A stretch of 64,000 bases of DNA, taken from assembly GCF_004327335.1 (NCBI RefSeq), contig NZ_QJUO01000013.1, positions 1 through 64,000 of the forward strand. The letters are read 5' to 3'. The DNA comes from Stutzerimonas kirkiae (GTDB lineage: Bacteria; Pseudomonadota; Gammaproteobacteria; Pseudomonadales; Pseudomonadaceae). The notes beneath the pieces were generated by a model. It was not told where the DNA came from. It made no database searches and was given only the letters and a program-made list of their open reading frames with translations. Below are positions 27,478 to 37,664 of this stretch, piece by piece (position 1 is the first letter of the stretch; each line of letters begins with the position of its first letter). The translations under genes were made by a program, and so were the position numbers.

Positions 27478-27520
27478 CGCATAAAAAGAAGAAAACTTTA
27501 TGCGATGGTCGTAATATTAC
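27478..27520. promoter_or_regulatory. Two palindromes upstream of the aldo/keto reductase gene
   Basis: CGCATAAA (27478-27485) and TTTATGCG (27497-27504) form an inverted repeat with 11-base spacer. GTAATATTAC (27511-27520) is a perfect 10-bp palindrome 25 bp before the ATG. The first could terminate fadE transcription; the second is a plausible operator or part of a promoter. Confidence 0.4.
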
Positions 27521-27545
27521 GTCTGCCTTTGCACAGGAGCCTGTC

Positions 27546-28583
27546 ATGCAATACCGCCCGCTTGGACGTACCGACCTCAAGCTCAGCGCCATCACCCTCG
27601 GCACCATGACCTGGGGTGAGCAGAACACCGAGGCCGAGGCCTTCGAACAGATCCGCCTGGCCAAGGATGCCGGCGTCAACACCCTGGACACCGCGGAGAT
27701 GTACCCGGTACCGCCGGGAGGCGAAACCTATGGCGCCACCGAACGCATCATCGGCAACTACTTCCGCCGCTTCGGCGACCGTGCCGACTGGATACTGGCC
27801 AGCAAGGTGGCCGGCCCCGGCCGCATGGAGCATATCCGCGACGGCAACCCGCGCCTGGACCGCGCCAATATCACCGCCGCCCTGGATGCCAGCCTGCAAC
27901 GCCTGAACACCGACTACCTGGACCTCTACCAACTGCACTGGCCGGATCGCAAGACCAACTTCTTCGGCGAGCTGGGCTTCAAGTACGACCCGGACGATAG
28001 CTTCGTCGCCATCGAGGACACCCTGGAGGTGCTCGCCGAGCTGGTCGACGCCGGCAAGATCCGCCATATCGGCCTGTCCAACGAAACCCCATGGGGCGTC
28101 CAGCGCTTCCTGCACCTGGCGCAAAGCCGCGGCTGGCCGCGCGTGGTATCCATCCAGAACCCCTACAACCTGCTCAATCGCAGCTTCGAGGTCGGCCTGG
28201 CGGAAATATCCCTGCGCGAGCAGGTCGGCCTGCTGGCCTACTCGCCCCTGGCGTTCGGCGTACTCTCCGGCAAGTACCTGGACGGCGCCCGCCCGGCCAA
28301 TGGTCGGCTGACCCTGTTCGAGCGCTTCCAGCGCTACAACAACCCGCAAGTCGAACGGATAGTGCCGCGCTATGTCGAGCTGGCCCACCGGTACGGCCTC
28401 GACCCGGCGCAACTGGCGCTGGCCTACGTCACCAGCCGGCCCTTCGTCACCAGCAACATCATCGGCGCCACCAGCCTCGAGCAGCTCGCCAGCAACCTGG
28501 CGAGCACGCAGGTCGAGCTGAGCCCGGCACTGCTCGACGAACTGGAAGCGCTCCACCTGTCGCAACCCAACCCGGCACCTTGA
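27546..28583 (+). CDS. tas: NADP(H)-dependent aldo/keto reductase (Tas family)
   Basis: 345 aa TIM-barrel oxidoreductase. N-terminal MQYRPLGRTDLKLSAITLGTM, catalytic Asp/Tyr in NTLDTAEMYP, Lys in LASKVAGPG and His in YQLHWPDR, followed by the NADPH-binding C-terminal part. The MYPVPPGGETYGATE insertion is typical of the Tas branch. SD aggag 8 bases before the ATG. In vivo substrate unknown. Confidence 0.9.
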   Translation: MQYRPLGRTDLKLSAITLGTMTWGEQNTEAEAFEQIRLAKDAGVNTLDTAEMYPVPPGGETYGATERIIGNYFRRFGDRADWILASKVAGPGRMEHIRDGNPRLDRANITAALDASLQRLNTDYLDLYQLHWPDRKTNFFGELGFKYDPDDSFVAIEDTLEVLAELVDAGKIRHIGLSNETPWGVQRFLHLAQSRGWPRVVSIQNPYNLLNRSFEVGLAEISLREQVGLLAYSPLAFGVLSGKYLDGARPANGRLTLFERFQRYNNPQVERIVPRYVELAHRYGLDPAQLALAYVTSRPFVTSNIIGATSLEQLASNLASTQVELSPALLDELEALHLSQPNPAP

Positions 28584-28727
28584 GGCCATGCTTTCAACGT
28601 ATTTGAACCGGTAGGCGTAGCCATAGGCTGGAAGCGGAGGCCATTGCAGGATGCGCATGGCGCATGTGAACCTTCCAGTTTCCAACTGCTTCTCCCACAA
28701 CCAGAACACCCTGCCGCGAGCCCCGAA

Positions 28728-30002
28728 TTGTCCAGCCTTTCCAGCACCACGAAACCTGCAAGCGTCTACCGCCACCCGGGCTTCCTGCCCTTCCTGATCG
28801 GCCGCATGGTCGCCGTCGGCGCGATCCAGATACAGGCGGTGGTGGTCGCCTGGCAGGTCTACGAAATGACCCGCGACCCGCTGTCGCTGGCCTATGTCGG
28901 CCTGGCGCAGTTCATTCCCATGGTGCTGCTGCTGATGCCGGCGGGCGACCTGATCGACCGCTATGCGCGCAAACCGATCCTGGCCATCAGTTGGGGTGTC
29001 GAGGCGATCTGCGCGGCATTGCTGGCCTGGCTGTCATTCACCGATGCACAGAATCCCCTGGCGATCTACGCCGTACTGGCCCTGTTCGGCTGTGCCCGTG
29101 CCTTCACCGGGCCGGCCCTGCAAAGCCTGCTGCCGCAGATCGTTCCACGCGAACAACTGGCCGCGGCCATCGCCGCCAACAGCATGATCATGCGTGGCGC
29201 CAGCATCCTCGGCCCGCTGTTCGGCGGCGGCCTGTACGCCTGGGGCGGCGGCGCCCTCACCTACGGGCTGTGCATGACCGCCTTCCTGCTGGGGCTGCTG
29301 CTGCTGATATGGGTACCGGTGCGCTTCGCCGACAAGATCGAGAAAGCCGGAAGTGGCGCCTGGGAGCGCTTCACCGCGGGCATTCACTTCATCCGCAACC
29401 GCCCGATCATCCTCGGCACCATCTCCCTGGACCTGTTCGCCGTCCTGCTGGGAGGCGTCATCGCCCTGCTGCCGATCTATGCCCAGGATGTCCTGCAAGT
29501 CGGCCCGCAAGGGCTCGGCGCCCTGCGCAGCGCCATCGCCATCGGCGAAATCGCCATGGGCCTGTACCTGAGCCTGCACCCTTTCAACCGCAAGGTCGGC
29601 CTCACCATGTTCGGCGCAGTCGCCCTCTTCGGCCTGGCCAACCTGATATTCGCCCTGTCCACGCTATTCTGGCTTTCCTTCGCCGCCCTGCTGGTGGCTG
29701 GCGCCGCCGACATGGTCAGCGTCTATATCCGCTCTTCGCTGATCCAGTTCTCCACCCCCGACAACATGCGTGGCCGGGTCAATGCGGTGAACATGCTGTT
29801 CATCGGCTCTTCCAACGAACTCGGCGAGTTCCGCGCCGGCAGCAGCGCCGCCTGGCTCGGCGTGGTGCCCGCCGCCGTGCTCGGCAGCCTCTGTTCCATC
29901 GGCATCGTCGCGACCTGGATGCTCTGGTTCAAACCACTGCGCCAGATCGACCGCTTCGAACAGGCCAGCCCGGATAGAGGCAGCCATAAGCCTGAAGCTT
30001 GA
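28728..30002 (+). CDS. MFS transporter (EntS-like / DHA3-type)
   Basis: About 424 aa with roughly 12 membrane helices. Between helices 2 and 3 lies AGDLIDRYARKPIL, the MFS motif A. Relatives export siderophores or drugs, so efflux is likely but the substrate is unknown. I chose the TTG at 28728, giving MSSLSSTTKPASVYRHPGF, because the upstream alternative (ATG 28644) adds 28 residues without family character. Neither start has a convincing SD. The 144 bp between the reductase gene and this start shows no repeat copy. Confidence 0.82.
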   Translation: MSSLSSTTKPASVYRHPGFLPFLIGRMVAVGAIQIQAVVVAWQVYEMTRDPLSLAYVGLAQFIPMVLLLMPAGDLIDRYARKPILAISWGVEAICAALLAWLSFTDAQNPLAIYAVLALFGCARAFTGPALQSLLPQIVPREQLAAAIAANSMIMRGASILGPLFGGGLYAWGGGALTYGLCMTAFLLGLLLLIWVPVRFADKIEKAGSGAWERFTAGIHFIRNRPIILGTISLDLFAVLLGGVIALLPIYAQDVLQVGPQGLGALRSAIAIGEIAMGLYLSLHPFNRKVGLTMFGAVALFGLANLIFALSTLFWLSFAALLVAGAADMVSVYIRSSLIQFSTPDNMRGRVNAVNMLFIGSSNELGEFRAGSSAAWLGVVPAAVLGSLCSIGIVATWMLWFKPLRQIDRFEQASPDRGSHKPEA

Positions 30003-30026
30003 AACGGACGGCACCGGGACTGGCGG

Positions 30027-30383
30027 CTAATCCCCGGTGTATTCGCAGCCGCTGGTGCAGGTTTCATGCACGCGGATACGCGAAAGCCCCGGCAACAGGG
30101 GCTTCAACCGGCCCCAGAGCCACTCGGCCAGCACCTCGCTGGTGGGGTTTTCCAGCCCGGGGATATCGTTCAGGTAATGATGGTCGAGCTGCTCGTAGAC
30201 CGGCCGGAAGATAGCCTTGATATCGGAAAAATCCATGACCCAGCCCAGCACCGGGTCCAAAGGCCCCTGCACATGGATCGCCACCCGGAACGAATGCCCA
30301 TGCAGACGCCCGCATTTGTGGCCATCGGGTACGTTCGGCAGCTTGTGTGCCGCTTCGAAGGTGAATTCTTTATAGATTTCCAT
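30027..30383 (-). CDS. queD: 6-carboxytetrahydropterin synthase QueD
   Basis: 118 aa. Zinc ligands are His13 (FEAAHKLP) and His28/His30 in CGRLHGHS, where Cys24 is the catalytic cysteine. The C-terminus has [10 protein letters not shown] and [11 protein letters not shown]. It converts dihydroneopterin triphosphate to carboxytetrahydropterin for preQ0/queuosine synthesis. The ATG at 30383 is preceded by gaggt. It is convergent with the MFS gene; repeat B2 separates it from queC. Confidence 0.95.
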   Translation of the reverse strand: MEIYKEFTFEAAHKLPNVPDGHKCGRLHGHSFRVAIHVQGPLDPVLGWVMDFSDIKAIFRPVYEQLDHHYLNDIPGLENPTSEVLAEWLWGRLKPLLPGLSRIRVHETCTSGCEYTGD

Positions 30384-30550
30384 GCAAACCTCGTCCCGCT
30401 GGACCGCCTTGTGCAAAGACCCGCCGAAAGGCAGGATCGGAGGATCTGAAAAAGGCCGCGATTATGCATCAGAACGACGGGCTTGCGTTGCGCTATCCCA
30501 GTAGCGCACAGGGTAATCGGGGCATGCGTGCCGGGAAGCTCATTGCGACC

Positions 30551-30928
30551 GGATTGGCAAGTAAGTCTGTGGCTGGCCATCGACCGTTTTCGTTGTGCTG
30601 GCGTCCGTGCTGTCGCGAACCCTACCAGCCCCTCTACGCAACACGCATGAACCCGTCGCCCATATGAACAAGGGGCGCTCTTCGCCGACATCCCTGTCGG
30701 CGAAGGTTGCTACGAGGGGCTGGCCGGGCTCGCGGCGAATACCGAGGCGACTGCGAGAAAAAGCCAGCCTCGTCGTTCCCGCGCAGGCGGGAACCCAGGC
30801 GCCACGGTCGTCGGCTCACCCGCTCTCGCTCTTTCAGGCAGCGCCGAAAGTAGCTGGCATTCGCACAGGAACGCCGCATCAGAGATCACGCGGCACGCTT
30901 TATCGACCAGAAACAAAATTGCCAATCC
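30551..30928 (+). repeat. Family B repeat, copy B2 (378 bp)
   Basis: Bounded by GGATTGGCAA (30551-30560) and TTGCCAATCC (30919-30928). Nearly identical to B1 in inverse orientation. It occupies most of the 696-bp gap between queD and queC. The remaining parts (30384-30550 and 30929-31079) show no repeat or riboswitch that I can recognise. Confidence 0.9.
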
Positions 30929-31079
30929 AGTTTCAACCTTCATATTGCGCAACGACACAGGATCACCTGGCCGGACGCAATGACCTCGCCAGGCATCTGC
31001 GGTAGCATTGCCGCCCCTGAAACGGCCCCAGTACACGACTTCCACCACACGGCGACCTTGCAAGGCAGGCGGAGACATC

Positions 31080-31805
31080 ATGCACAAACGCGCCCTGGTC
31101 CTCTTTTCCGGCGGGCAGGACTCCACCACCTGCCTGGCCTGGGCCCTCGACCGCTACGAGCGGGTCGAAACCATCGGCTTCGACTACGGCCAGCGCCATA
31201 GCGTGGAGCTCGCCTGCCGGCAAAGGATTCTCCAGCGCCTGCGCCAGCGCTACCCGGCATGGCGGGACAGGCTGGGGGATGATCATTTCCTTGACCTGAA
31301 GCTGCTGGGGCAGATCAGCGAAACGGCCATGACCTCCGAGAAGGCGATCGAGTTCGAGCAGAACGGCCTGCCCAACACCTTCGTGCCGGGGCGCAACCTG
31401 CTGTTCTTCACCTTCGCCGCGGCGCTGGCCTACCGGCGCGGCATCAGCGTGCTGGTGGGCGGCATGTGCGAAACGGACTACTCGGGCTACCCGGATTGCC
31501 GGGACAACACCCTGAAGGCCCTGCAGGTCTCCCTGAGCCTGGGCATGGACAGCGCCCTGCTGATCGAGACGCCGCTGATGTGGCTGGACAAGAACCGGAC
31601 CTGGGAACTGGCCGGGCAACTGGGCGGTAACGATTTCGTCGAACTCATCCGCGAGGAAACCCACACCTGCTACCTGGGCGAGCGCGGGCAGCGCCACGCC
31701 TGGGGCTATGGCTGCGGCACCTGCCCCGCCTGCCAGTTGAGGAAATCCGGCTACCAGCAGTATGCCGCAGGGCTGCCAACCGCCCCGCAGGACGCGCCGG
31801 AATGA
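31080..31805 (+). CDS. queC: 7-cyano-7-deazaguanine synthase QueC
   Basis: 241 aa. ATP-PPi loop SGGQDS at 10-15, followed by [14 protein letters not shown] and PGRNLLFF. The C-terminal zinc site is visible in [13 protein letters not shown]. It makes preQ0 from carboxydeazaguanine, ATP and ammonia. The stop overlaps queE (ATGA at 31802). The ATG at 31080 has ggcggaga upstream; the 24-codon upstream extension looks non-coding. Confidence 0.95.
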   Translation: MHKRALVLFSGGQDSTTCLAWALDRYERVETIGFDYGQRHSVELACRQRILQRLRQRYPAWRDRLGDDHFLDLKLLGQISETAMTSEKAIEFEQNGLPNTFVPGRNLLFFTFAAALAYRRGISVLVGGMCETDYSGYPDCRDNTLKALQVSLSLGMDSALLIETPLMWLDKNRTWELAGQLGGNDFVELIREETHTCYLGERGQRHAWGYGCGTCPACQLRKSGYQQYAAGLPTAPQDAPE

Positions 31806-32437
31806 CCTACAGCGTCAAGGAAATCTTCTACACCCTGCAAGGCGAAGGCGCCCAGGCCGGCCGCCCGGCGGTGTTCTGCCGCTTCAGCGGCTGCAACCTG
31901 TGGTCGGGACGGGAGCGGGACCGCGGCACGTCCATCTGCCGCTTCTGCGACACCGACTTCATCGGCACCGACGGGCCTGGCGGCGGCAAGTTCAGGCAGG
32001 CCGAAGCGCTCGCCAGCGCCATCGATGCGCAGTGGCCAGGGCACGCTGCCCGCAACAAATACGTGGTACTGACGGGTGGAGAGCCGCTGCTGCAGGTCGA
32101 CCAGGCGCTCACCGATGCCTTGCATGCGCGGGGGTTCACCATCGCGGTCGAGACCAACGGTACCCTCGCCCTGCCGGACGGCATCGACTGGGTCTGCGTC
32201 AGCCCGAAATCCAGCGCCGAACTGCTCATCACCCGCGGCAATGAGCTGAAACTGGTCTACCCGCAGCACGACGCCATGCCGGACCGGTTCGAGGCACTGG
32301 ACTTCGAGGTGTTCTACCTGCAGCCGATGGATGCGCACGGCAGGCAGCAGAACACCCTGGATGCCATCGACTACTGCAAGTCCCACCCGCAATGGCGGCT
32401 CGGCCTGCAGCAGCACAAGATCCTGATGATCCCCTGA
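31802..32437 (+). CDS. queE: 7-carboxy-7-deazaguanine synthase QueE (radical SAM)
   Basis: 211 aa. The 4Fe-4S/SAM cysteines are Cys31, Cys46 and Cys49, a CX14CX2C arrangement rather than the canonical CX3CX2C; this variant is known in proteobacterial QueE such as that of Burkholderia multivorans. [11 protein letters not shown] and ETNGTLALP are the usual SAM and substrate motifs. It rearranges carboxytetrahydropterin (QueD product) to carboxydeazaguanine, the QueC substrate. Co-translated with queC. Confidence 0.95.
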   Translation: MTYSVKEIFYTLQGEGAQAGRPAVFCRFSGCNLWSGRERDRGTSICRFCDTDFIGTDGPGGGKFRQAEALASAIDAQWPGHAARNKYVVLTGGEPLLQVDQALTDALHARGFTIAVETNGTLALPDGIDWVCVSPKSSAELLITRGNELKLVYPQHDAMPDRFEALDFEVFYLQPMDAHGRQQNTLDAIDYCKSHPQWRLGLQQHKILMIP

Positions 32438-32497
32438 GCGGGAAGCATCCCTCCTTGTCTTCGCTTGCAGCTTATCGCTCGTGGCTTGCCGCTGCCC

Positions 32498-33007
32498 TCA
32501 GCACTCGTTCATCCCTTCGCGAAAGCGCAGCACCAGTTCCCTGAGTTGCTGGCGCCAGTCCTGGACATCCTCGAGCGACAGCTCGTCGCTGGCCGGCTCC
32601 AGCGTAACGGCCTCGATCAACGGCTGCGTCACGTCCTGGCGGACCTTGGGCGCGGGCCGCAGGGGCAGGAACAATGCCGCATGGCCGCGCAGCAACAGCG
32701 CCAGCCAGGTATCCGGGTGCTCCGCCAGCTCCAGCAGTTCCGCCAATTCCGGAATCGGTGCCGCTTGCAGCAGCGGTCGCTTGAGAATCGCCTCGACCGA
32801 ACTCGCTTCGGCGCCCGCCACGCGATAGAAGCCACCCACCTCATGGCACAGCCCCAGCAACGCGCCATACAGGTGCAGCAGGCTGGTCTCGCGCTCGGCG
32901 GCCTGCTGCGTGCTATCGCCCTGCGCCAGAGCATGTTGCCAGCGCTCCAGCGCCAGGCTGGCAAAATGGAGCTTCTGGTTGGTACGCGTGTAGCGTTCGT
33001 TGGCCAT
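32498..33007 (-). CDS. DUF6586-type conserved protein
   Basis: 169 aa, all-helical by appearance, no membrane segment or catalytic motif (MANERYTRTNQKLHFASLAL...). I recognise it as the protein commonly encoded downstream of topA in Pseudomonas, annotated DUF6586 or hypothetical. GGAGG 9-10 bases before the ATG at 33007 sets the start. Function unknown. Here a family A element separates it from topA. Confidence 0.75.
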   Translation of the reverse strand: MANERYTRTNQKLHFASLALERWQHALAQGDSTQQAAERETSLLHLYGALLGLCHEVGGFYRVAGAEASSVEAILKRPLLQAAPIPELAELLELAEHPDTWLALLLRGHAALFLPLRPAPKVRQDVTQPLIEAVTLEPASDELSLEDVQDWRQQLRELVLRFREGMNEC

Positions 33008-33189
33008 GCCTTGCAATCCTCCAGACGGTAATGACTCTCAGCATGCCTCGGCAGTGCTTCGAATACCAGAGACGGGAAAGACAGAAACGGCAACCACGAA
33101 GGGAAAAGCCGGAGGCCGCCCACACAGCCTGGGCGAACTGAGGCCCCAATATCCTACAGCTCGCCCGTATCGGCAGCGCCCTATGCGGC

Positions 33190-33353
33190 CAGGGCGATCG
33201 CGCTATGCGCGGCAAAGCGCCGAAAAGAGCGCTGGAAGGCTTTAGACTGGACGAAAGAGCGTGGCAACCGGTGTTTTTCGTCCAGTTTTCCAGCCTCCAG
33301 CGCTTTTACCGAAGCCCCTTTCCGATGAGTAACGGCATAGCGCGATCGCCCAA
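33190..33353 (+). repeat. Family A element, copy A4
   Basis: 164 bp with 17-bp perfect terminal inverted repeats (33192-33208 and 33335-33351). Flanks cctatgcggc (33180-33189) and cctatgcgac (33354-33363) match at 9 of 10. It fills the 371-bp gap between DUF6586 and topA; just after it, GAGGC-aggc-GCCTC near the topA stop may be a weak terminator. Confidence 0.87.
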
Positions 33354-33378
33354 CCTATGCGACCCGGAGGCAGGCGCC

Positions 33379-35982
33379 TCAGCGCTTGTCCTCTACCTTC
33401 CACTTCGAGCCGTCATGGAAAGCCTTCCAGCCGGTCGGCTTGCCCTCGACCTCGGTCTGCACGTACTGCTCCTTGGTCTTGCGGCTGAAACGGATGACCG
33501 CCGGGCGCCCTTCCGGATCGCGCTGCGGGGCATCCAGCAGGAAGTGATACTTCGGATCGATCTCGTCGCGGTGCGGCAGCAGCTCGATCACCAGCGGCGC
33601 GCGCGTCTCGCGATTCTTCGGGAACTGGCTGGCGGCCAGGAACAGCCCCGAGGCGCCGTCGCGCAGCACATAGTTATCGTCGACCTTCTCGCAACGCAGC
33701 TCGGGCATCTTCACCGCATCCATCTTCGGCGGTGCGGCTTCGCCATTCTTCAGCAGCTTGCGGGTGTTCTTGCACTGGGGGTTGGTGCAGCCGAAGAACT
33801 TGCCGAAACGCCCGGACTTGAGCTGCATCTCGCTGCCGCACTTGTCGCACTCCAGGCTCGGCCCTTCATAGCCCTTGATCCGGTACTGCCCTTCCTCGAC
33901 CTCGTAGCCGGTGCAGTCCGGGTTGTTGCCGCAGATATGCAGCTTGTGCCGCTCATCCAGCAGGTAGGCGTCCATCGCGGTGCTGCAGATCGGGCAACGG
34001 CGCTTGCCCAGCAGCACGCGGGATTCCGATTCGCCCTCGTCGTCGGCGGCGATCTCGTCGCCCGGAATCAGGTTGACGGTGGACTTGCAGCGTTCCTTGG
34101 GCGGCAGGCTGTAGCCCGAGCAGCCGAGGAACACCCCGGTCGAGGCGGTACGGATCATCATCGGCCGGCCACAGGCCTTGCACGGGATGTCGGTCAGGGT
34201 CGGCTGGTTGGCGCGCATGCCGGTCTCGCTGGACTCGGCGATCTCCAGCTTGTGCTTGAAGTCCTTGTAGAACTCGTCCAGCAGGTGCTTCCACTGGCGC
34301 TCGCCCTGGGCGACATCATCGAGCTGCTCCTCCATGCCGGCGGTAAAGCCGTAGTCCATCAGGTTGGCGAAGCTCTCGCTGAGGCGCTCGGCGACGATAT
34401 CGCCCATCTTCTCGGCATAGAAACGCCGGTTGTGCACGGTGACGTAGCCGCGCTCCTGGATGGTCGAAATGATCGCCACATAGGTCGACGGGCGACCGAT
34501 GCCGCGCTTCTCCAGCTCCTTGACCAGGCTCGCTTCGGAAAAGCGCGCCGGCGGCTTGGTGAAGTGCTGGCTGGGGTCGAGCTTGAGCAGCTTGAGCAAC
34601 TCGCCTTCGGTCATTTCCGGTAGCACATCGTCCTCGCCCGCCTTGCCCTGCGGCGGCTGGACCCGGGTAAAGCCATCGAACCTGAGAATGCGCCCCTTGG
34701 CACGCAGCTCGAAGTCGCCGGCAACGACGCTGACGGTGGTCGACAGGTATTGCGCCGGCGGCATCTGGCAGGCCACGAACTGGCGCCAGATCAACTCGTA
34801 CAGGCGCTCGGCATCGCGCTCCATGCCGGACAGCTGCGAGGGCCGCAGGTTGACATCGGACGGGCGGATCGCCTCGTGCGCCTCCTGGGCGCCTTCCTTG
34901 CTACTGTAGACGTTGGGCTTGCCGGGCAGGTACTTGTCGCCATACTCGCCCTCGATGAAGCCGCGCACCATGGACACGGCATCGTCCGACAGGTTGGTCG
35001 AGTCGGTACGCATATAGGTGATGTAGCCGGCTTCGTAGAGGCGCTGGGCCATCATCATGGTCTTCTTCACACCGAAGCCCAGGCGCGTACTGGCAGCCTG
35101 TTGCAGGGTGGAAGTGGTGAAAGGGGCCGATGGCTTGCTACTGGTCGGCTTGTCCTCGCGGCGGGCGACGCTGTAGCCCGACGCCTTGAGCTTGGCCAGG
35201 GCCGCCTGGGCCTGGGCCTCGTTGAGCGGCTTGAACGCTTCGCCGCGCTCACGGGCCACTTCGAAACGCACCTTGGCGCCCTTGGCGGTGCCCAGGTCGG
35301 CATGCACTTCCCAGTACTCCTCGGGAATGAAGGCACGGATTTCCTTCTCGCGCTCGACCACCAGCTTCACCGCCACCGACTGCACGCGGCCGGCGGAAAG
35401 CCCGCGGGCGATCTTCGCCCACAACAGCGGCGAGACCATGTAGCCGACCACCCGGTCGAGGAAACGCCGCGCCTGCTGCGCATTGACCCGGTTGATGTCC
35501 AGGTCGCCCGGATGGGCGAAGGCTTCCTGGATGGCCTTCTTGGTGATCTCGTTGAACACCACGCGCTTGTAGCGGCTGTCATCACCACCGATGGACTCGC
35601 GCAGGTGCCAGGCGATGGCCTCCCCCTCTCTGTCCAAGTCGGTCGCGAGATAGATGGTGTCGGCATCCTTGGCCAGGCGCCGCAACTCGTCGATGACCTT
35701 TTCCTTGCCGGGCAGGATTTCGTAGCGGGCCTTCCAGCCATGCTCGGGGTCGATGCCCATGCGCGTGAACAGTTGCCGCTTGGCCTTCTCCTTCGCCGAC
35801 AGGGCCGGCCCCTCGGCGCTCGCGGCCTTGCCGCGCTTGGCCGGCTCCTTGCTGCCCGAACCGCTGGTGGGAAGGTCGCGGATATGGCCGATACTCGACT
35901 TCACCACGTACTGGTTGCCCAAATACTTGTTGATGGTCTTGGCCTTGGCCGGTGATTCCACGATGACCAGCGATTTACCCAT
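33379..35982 (-). CDS. topA: DNA topoisomerase I
   Basis: 867 aa. TOPRIM domain at the N-terminus ([29 protein letters not shown]). The catalytic tyrosine is Tyr323 in [11 protein letters not shown]. Three C-terminal four-cysteine zinc ribbons (CKACGRPM..., CPICSTAM..., CDKCGSEM...) precede a basic tail. It relaxes negative supercoils. The ATG at 35982 gives [10 protein letters not shown]; the frame extends 19 codons upstream without support. Gene order fadB-fadA-DUF1653-topA-DUF6586 is close to that of P. aeruginosa. Confidence 0.97.
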   Translation of the reverse strand: MGKSLVIVESPAKAKTINKYLGNQYVVKSSIGHIRDLPTSGSGSKEPAKRGKAASAEGPALSAKEKAKRQLFTRMGIDPEHGWKARYEILPGKEKVIDELRRLAKDADTIYLATDLDREGEAIAWHLRESIGGDDSRYKRVVFNEITKKAIQEAFAHPGDLDINRVNAQQARRFLDRVVGYMVSPLLWAKIARGLSAGRVQSVAVKLVVEREKEIRAFIPEEYWEVHADLGTAKGAKVRFEVARERGEAFKPLNEAQAQAALAKLKASGYSVARREDKPTSSKPSAPFTTSTLQQAASTRLGFGVKKTMMMAQRLYEAGYITYMRTDSTNLSDDAVSMVRGFIEGEYGDKYLPGKPNVYSSKEGAQEAHEAIRPSDVNLRPSQLSGMERDAERLYELIWRQFVACQMPPAQYLSTTVSVVAGDFELRAKGRILRFDGFTRVQPPQGKAGEDDVLPEMTEGELLKLLKLDPSQHFTKPPARFSEASLVKELEKRGIGRPSTYVAIISTIQERGYVTVHNRRFYAEKMGDIVAERLSESFANLMDYGFTAGMEEQLDDVAQGERQWKHLLDEFYKDFKHKLEIAESSETGMRANQPTLTDIPCKACGRPMMIRTASTGVFLGCSGYSLPPKERCKSTVNLIPGDEIAADDEGESESRVLLGKRRCPICSTAMDAYLLDERHKLHICGNNPDCTGYEVEEGQYRIKGYEGPSLECDKCGSEMQLKSGRFGKFFGCTNPQCKNTRKLLKNGEAAPPKMDAVKMPELRCEKVDDNYVLRDGASGLFLAASQFPKNRETRAPLVIELLPHRDEIDPKYHFLLDAPQRDPEGRPAVIRFSRKTKEQYVQTEVEGKPTGWKAFHDGSKWKVEDKR

Positions 35983-36068
35983 GGGGAGGAAGGTTCCTGA
36001 ATCGAGAGAGCGAAAAGGCGTCGGGCGCCGGAAAAGCACCGCTATATATAGTGGCGAGAGAGCTCAGG

Positions 36069-36320
36069 TCAAGCATGCGGGTCTTGGTCGGCCTGCAATC
36101 GGCCACTTTCTGCCTCGATCAGGGCGAAGCGCGGTAGCCGCTCGCCATCGACCTCGACCTGCTGCAGAAACATCGAAAGCGGACGTACCCAGAAACCGAA
36201 ATCACCGTATAACGCCTGGTAGAACACGACCTCCTCCTCCGTCTCGGAGTGCCGCGCCACGGCGAATACGCGGTAGTGCGGCCCCTTGTAATGACGATAG
36301 AGGCCCGGCTCGATACACAT
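36069..36320 (-). CDS. DUF1653 family protein
   Basis: 83 aa. Begins MCIEPGLYRHYKGPHYRVFAVARHSET, then VVFYQALYGDFGFWVRP: the short beta-rich DUF1653 domain fills the protein. Function unknown. GGGAG lies before the ATG at 36320. Located between fadA and topA in the same direction; the fadBA terminator separates it from fadA. Confidence 0.85.
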   Translation of the reverse strand: MCIEPGLYRHYKGPHYRVFAVARHSETEEEVVFYQALYGDFGFWVRPLSMFLQQVEVDGERLPRFALIEAESGRLQADQDPHA

Positions 36321-36408
36321 GGGAAACTCCCTGATACGGAAAAATGAAGACTGGATCACGATTGGCCATTGCCAGTGATTTCGCGGGCCAACCCGCTCCC
36401 GGCACAAA

Positions 36409-36434
36409 TGAAAACCGGGGCACGAGGCCCCGGT
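36409..36434 (-). terminator. Intrinsic terminator of fadBA
   Basis: On the minus strand, ACCGGGGC and its complement (36427-36434 and 36414-36421) form an 8-bp stem around a 5-base loop and are followed by TTTTC. It lies 19 bp past the fadA stop. Confidence 0.8.
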
Positions 36435-36452
36435 CGATCGGACACGAACAGG

Positions 36453-37646
<1,194 letters not shown>

Positions 37647-37664
37647 TTAACCCTGGCGGGGCTA

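Noticed and set aside
30929-31079. preQ1 riboswitch before queC
   Set aside because: I looked for the short preQ1 aptamer pattern (hairpin followed by an A-rich tail near the SD) and did not see it. The pathway gene queC is transcribed without an obvious riboswitch.
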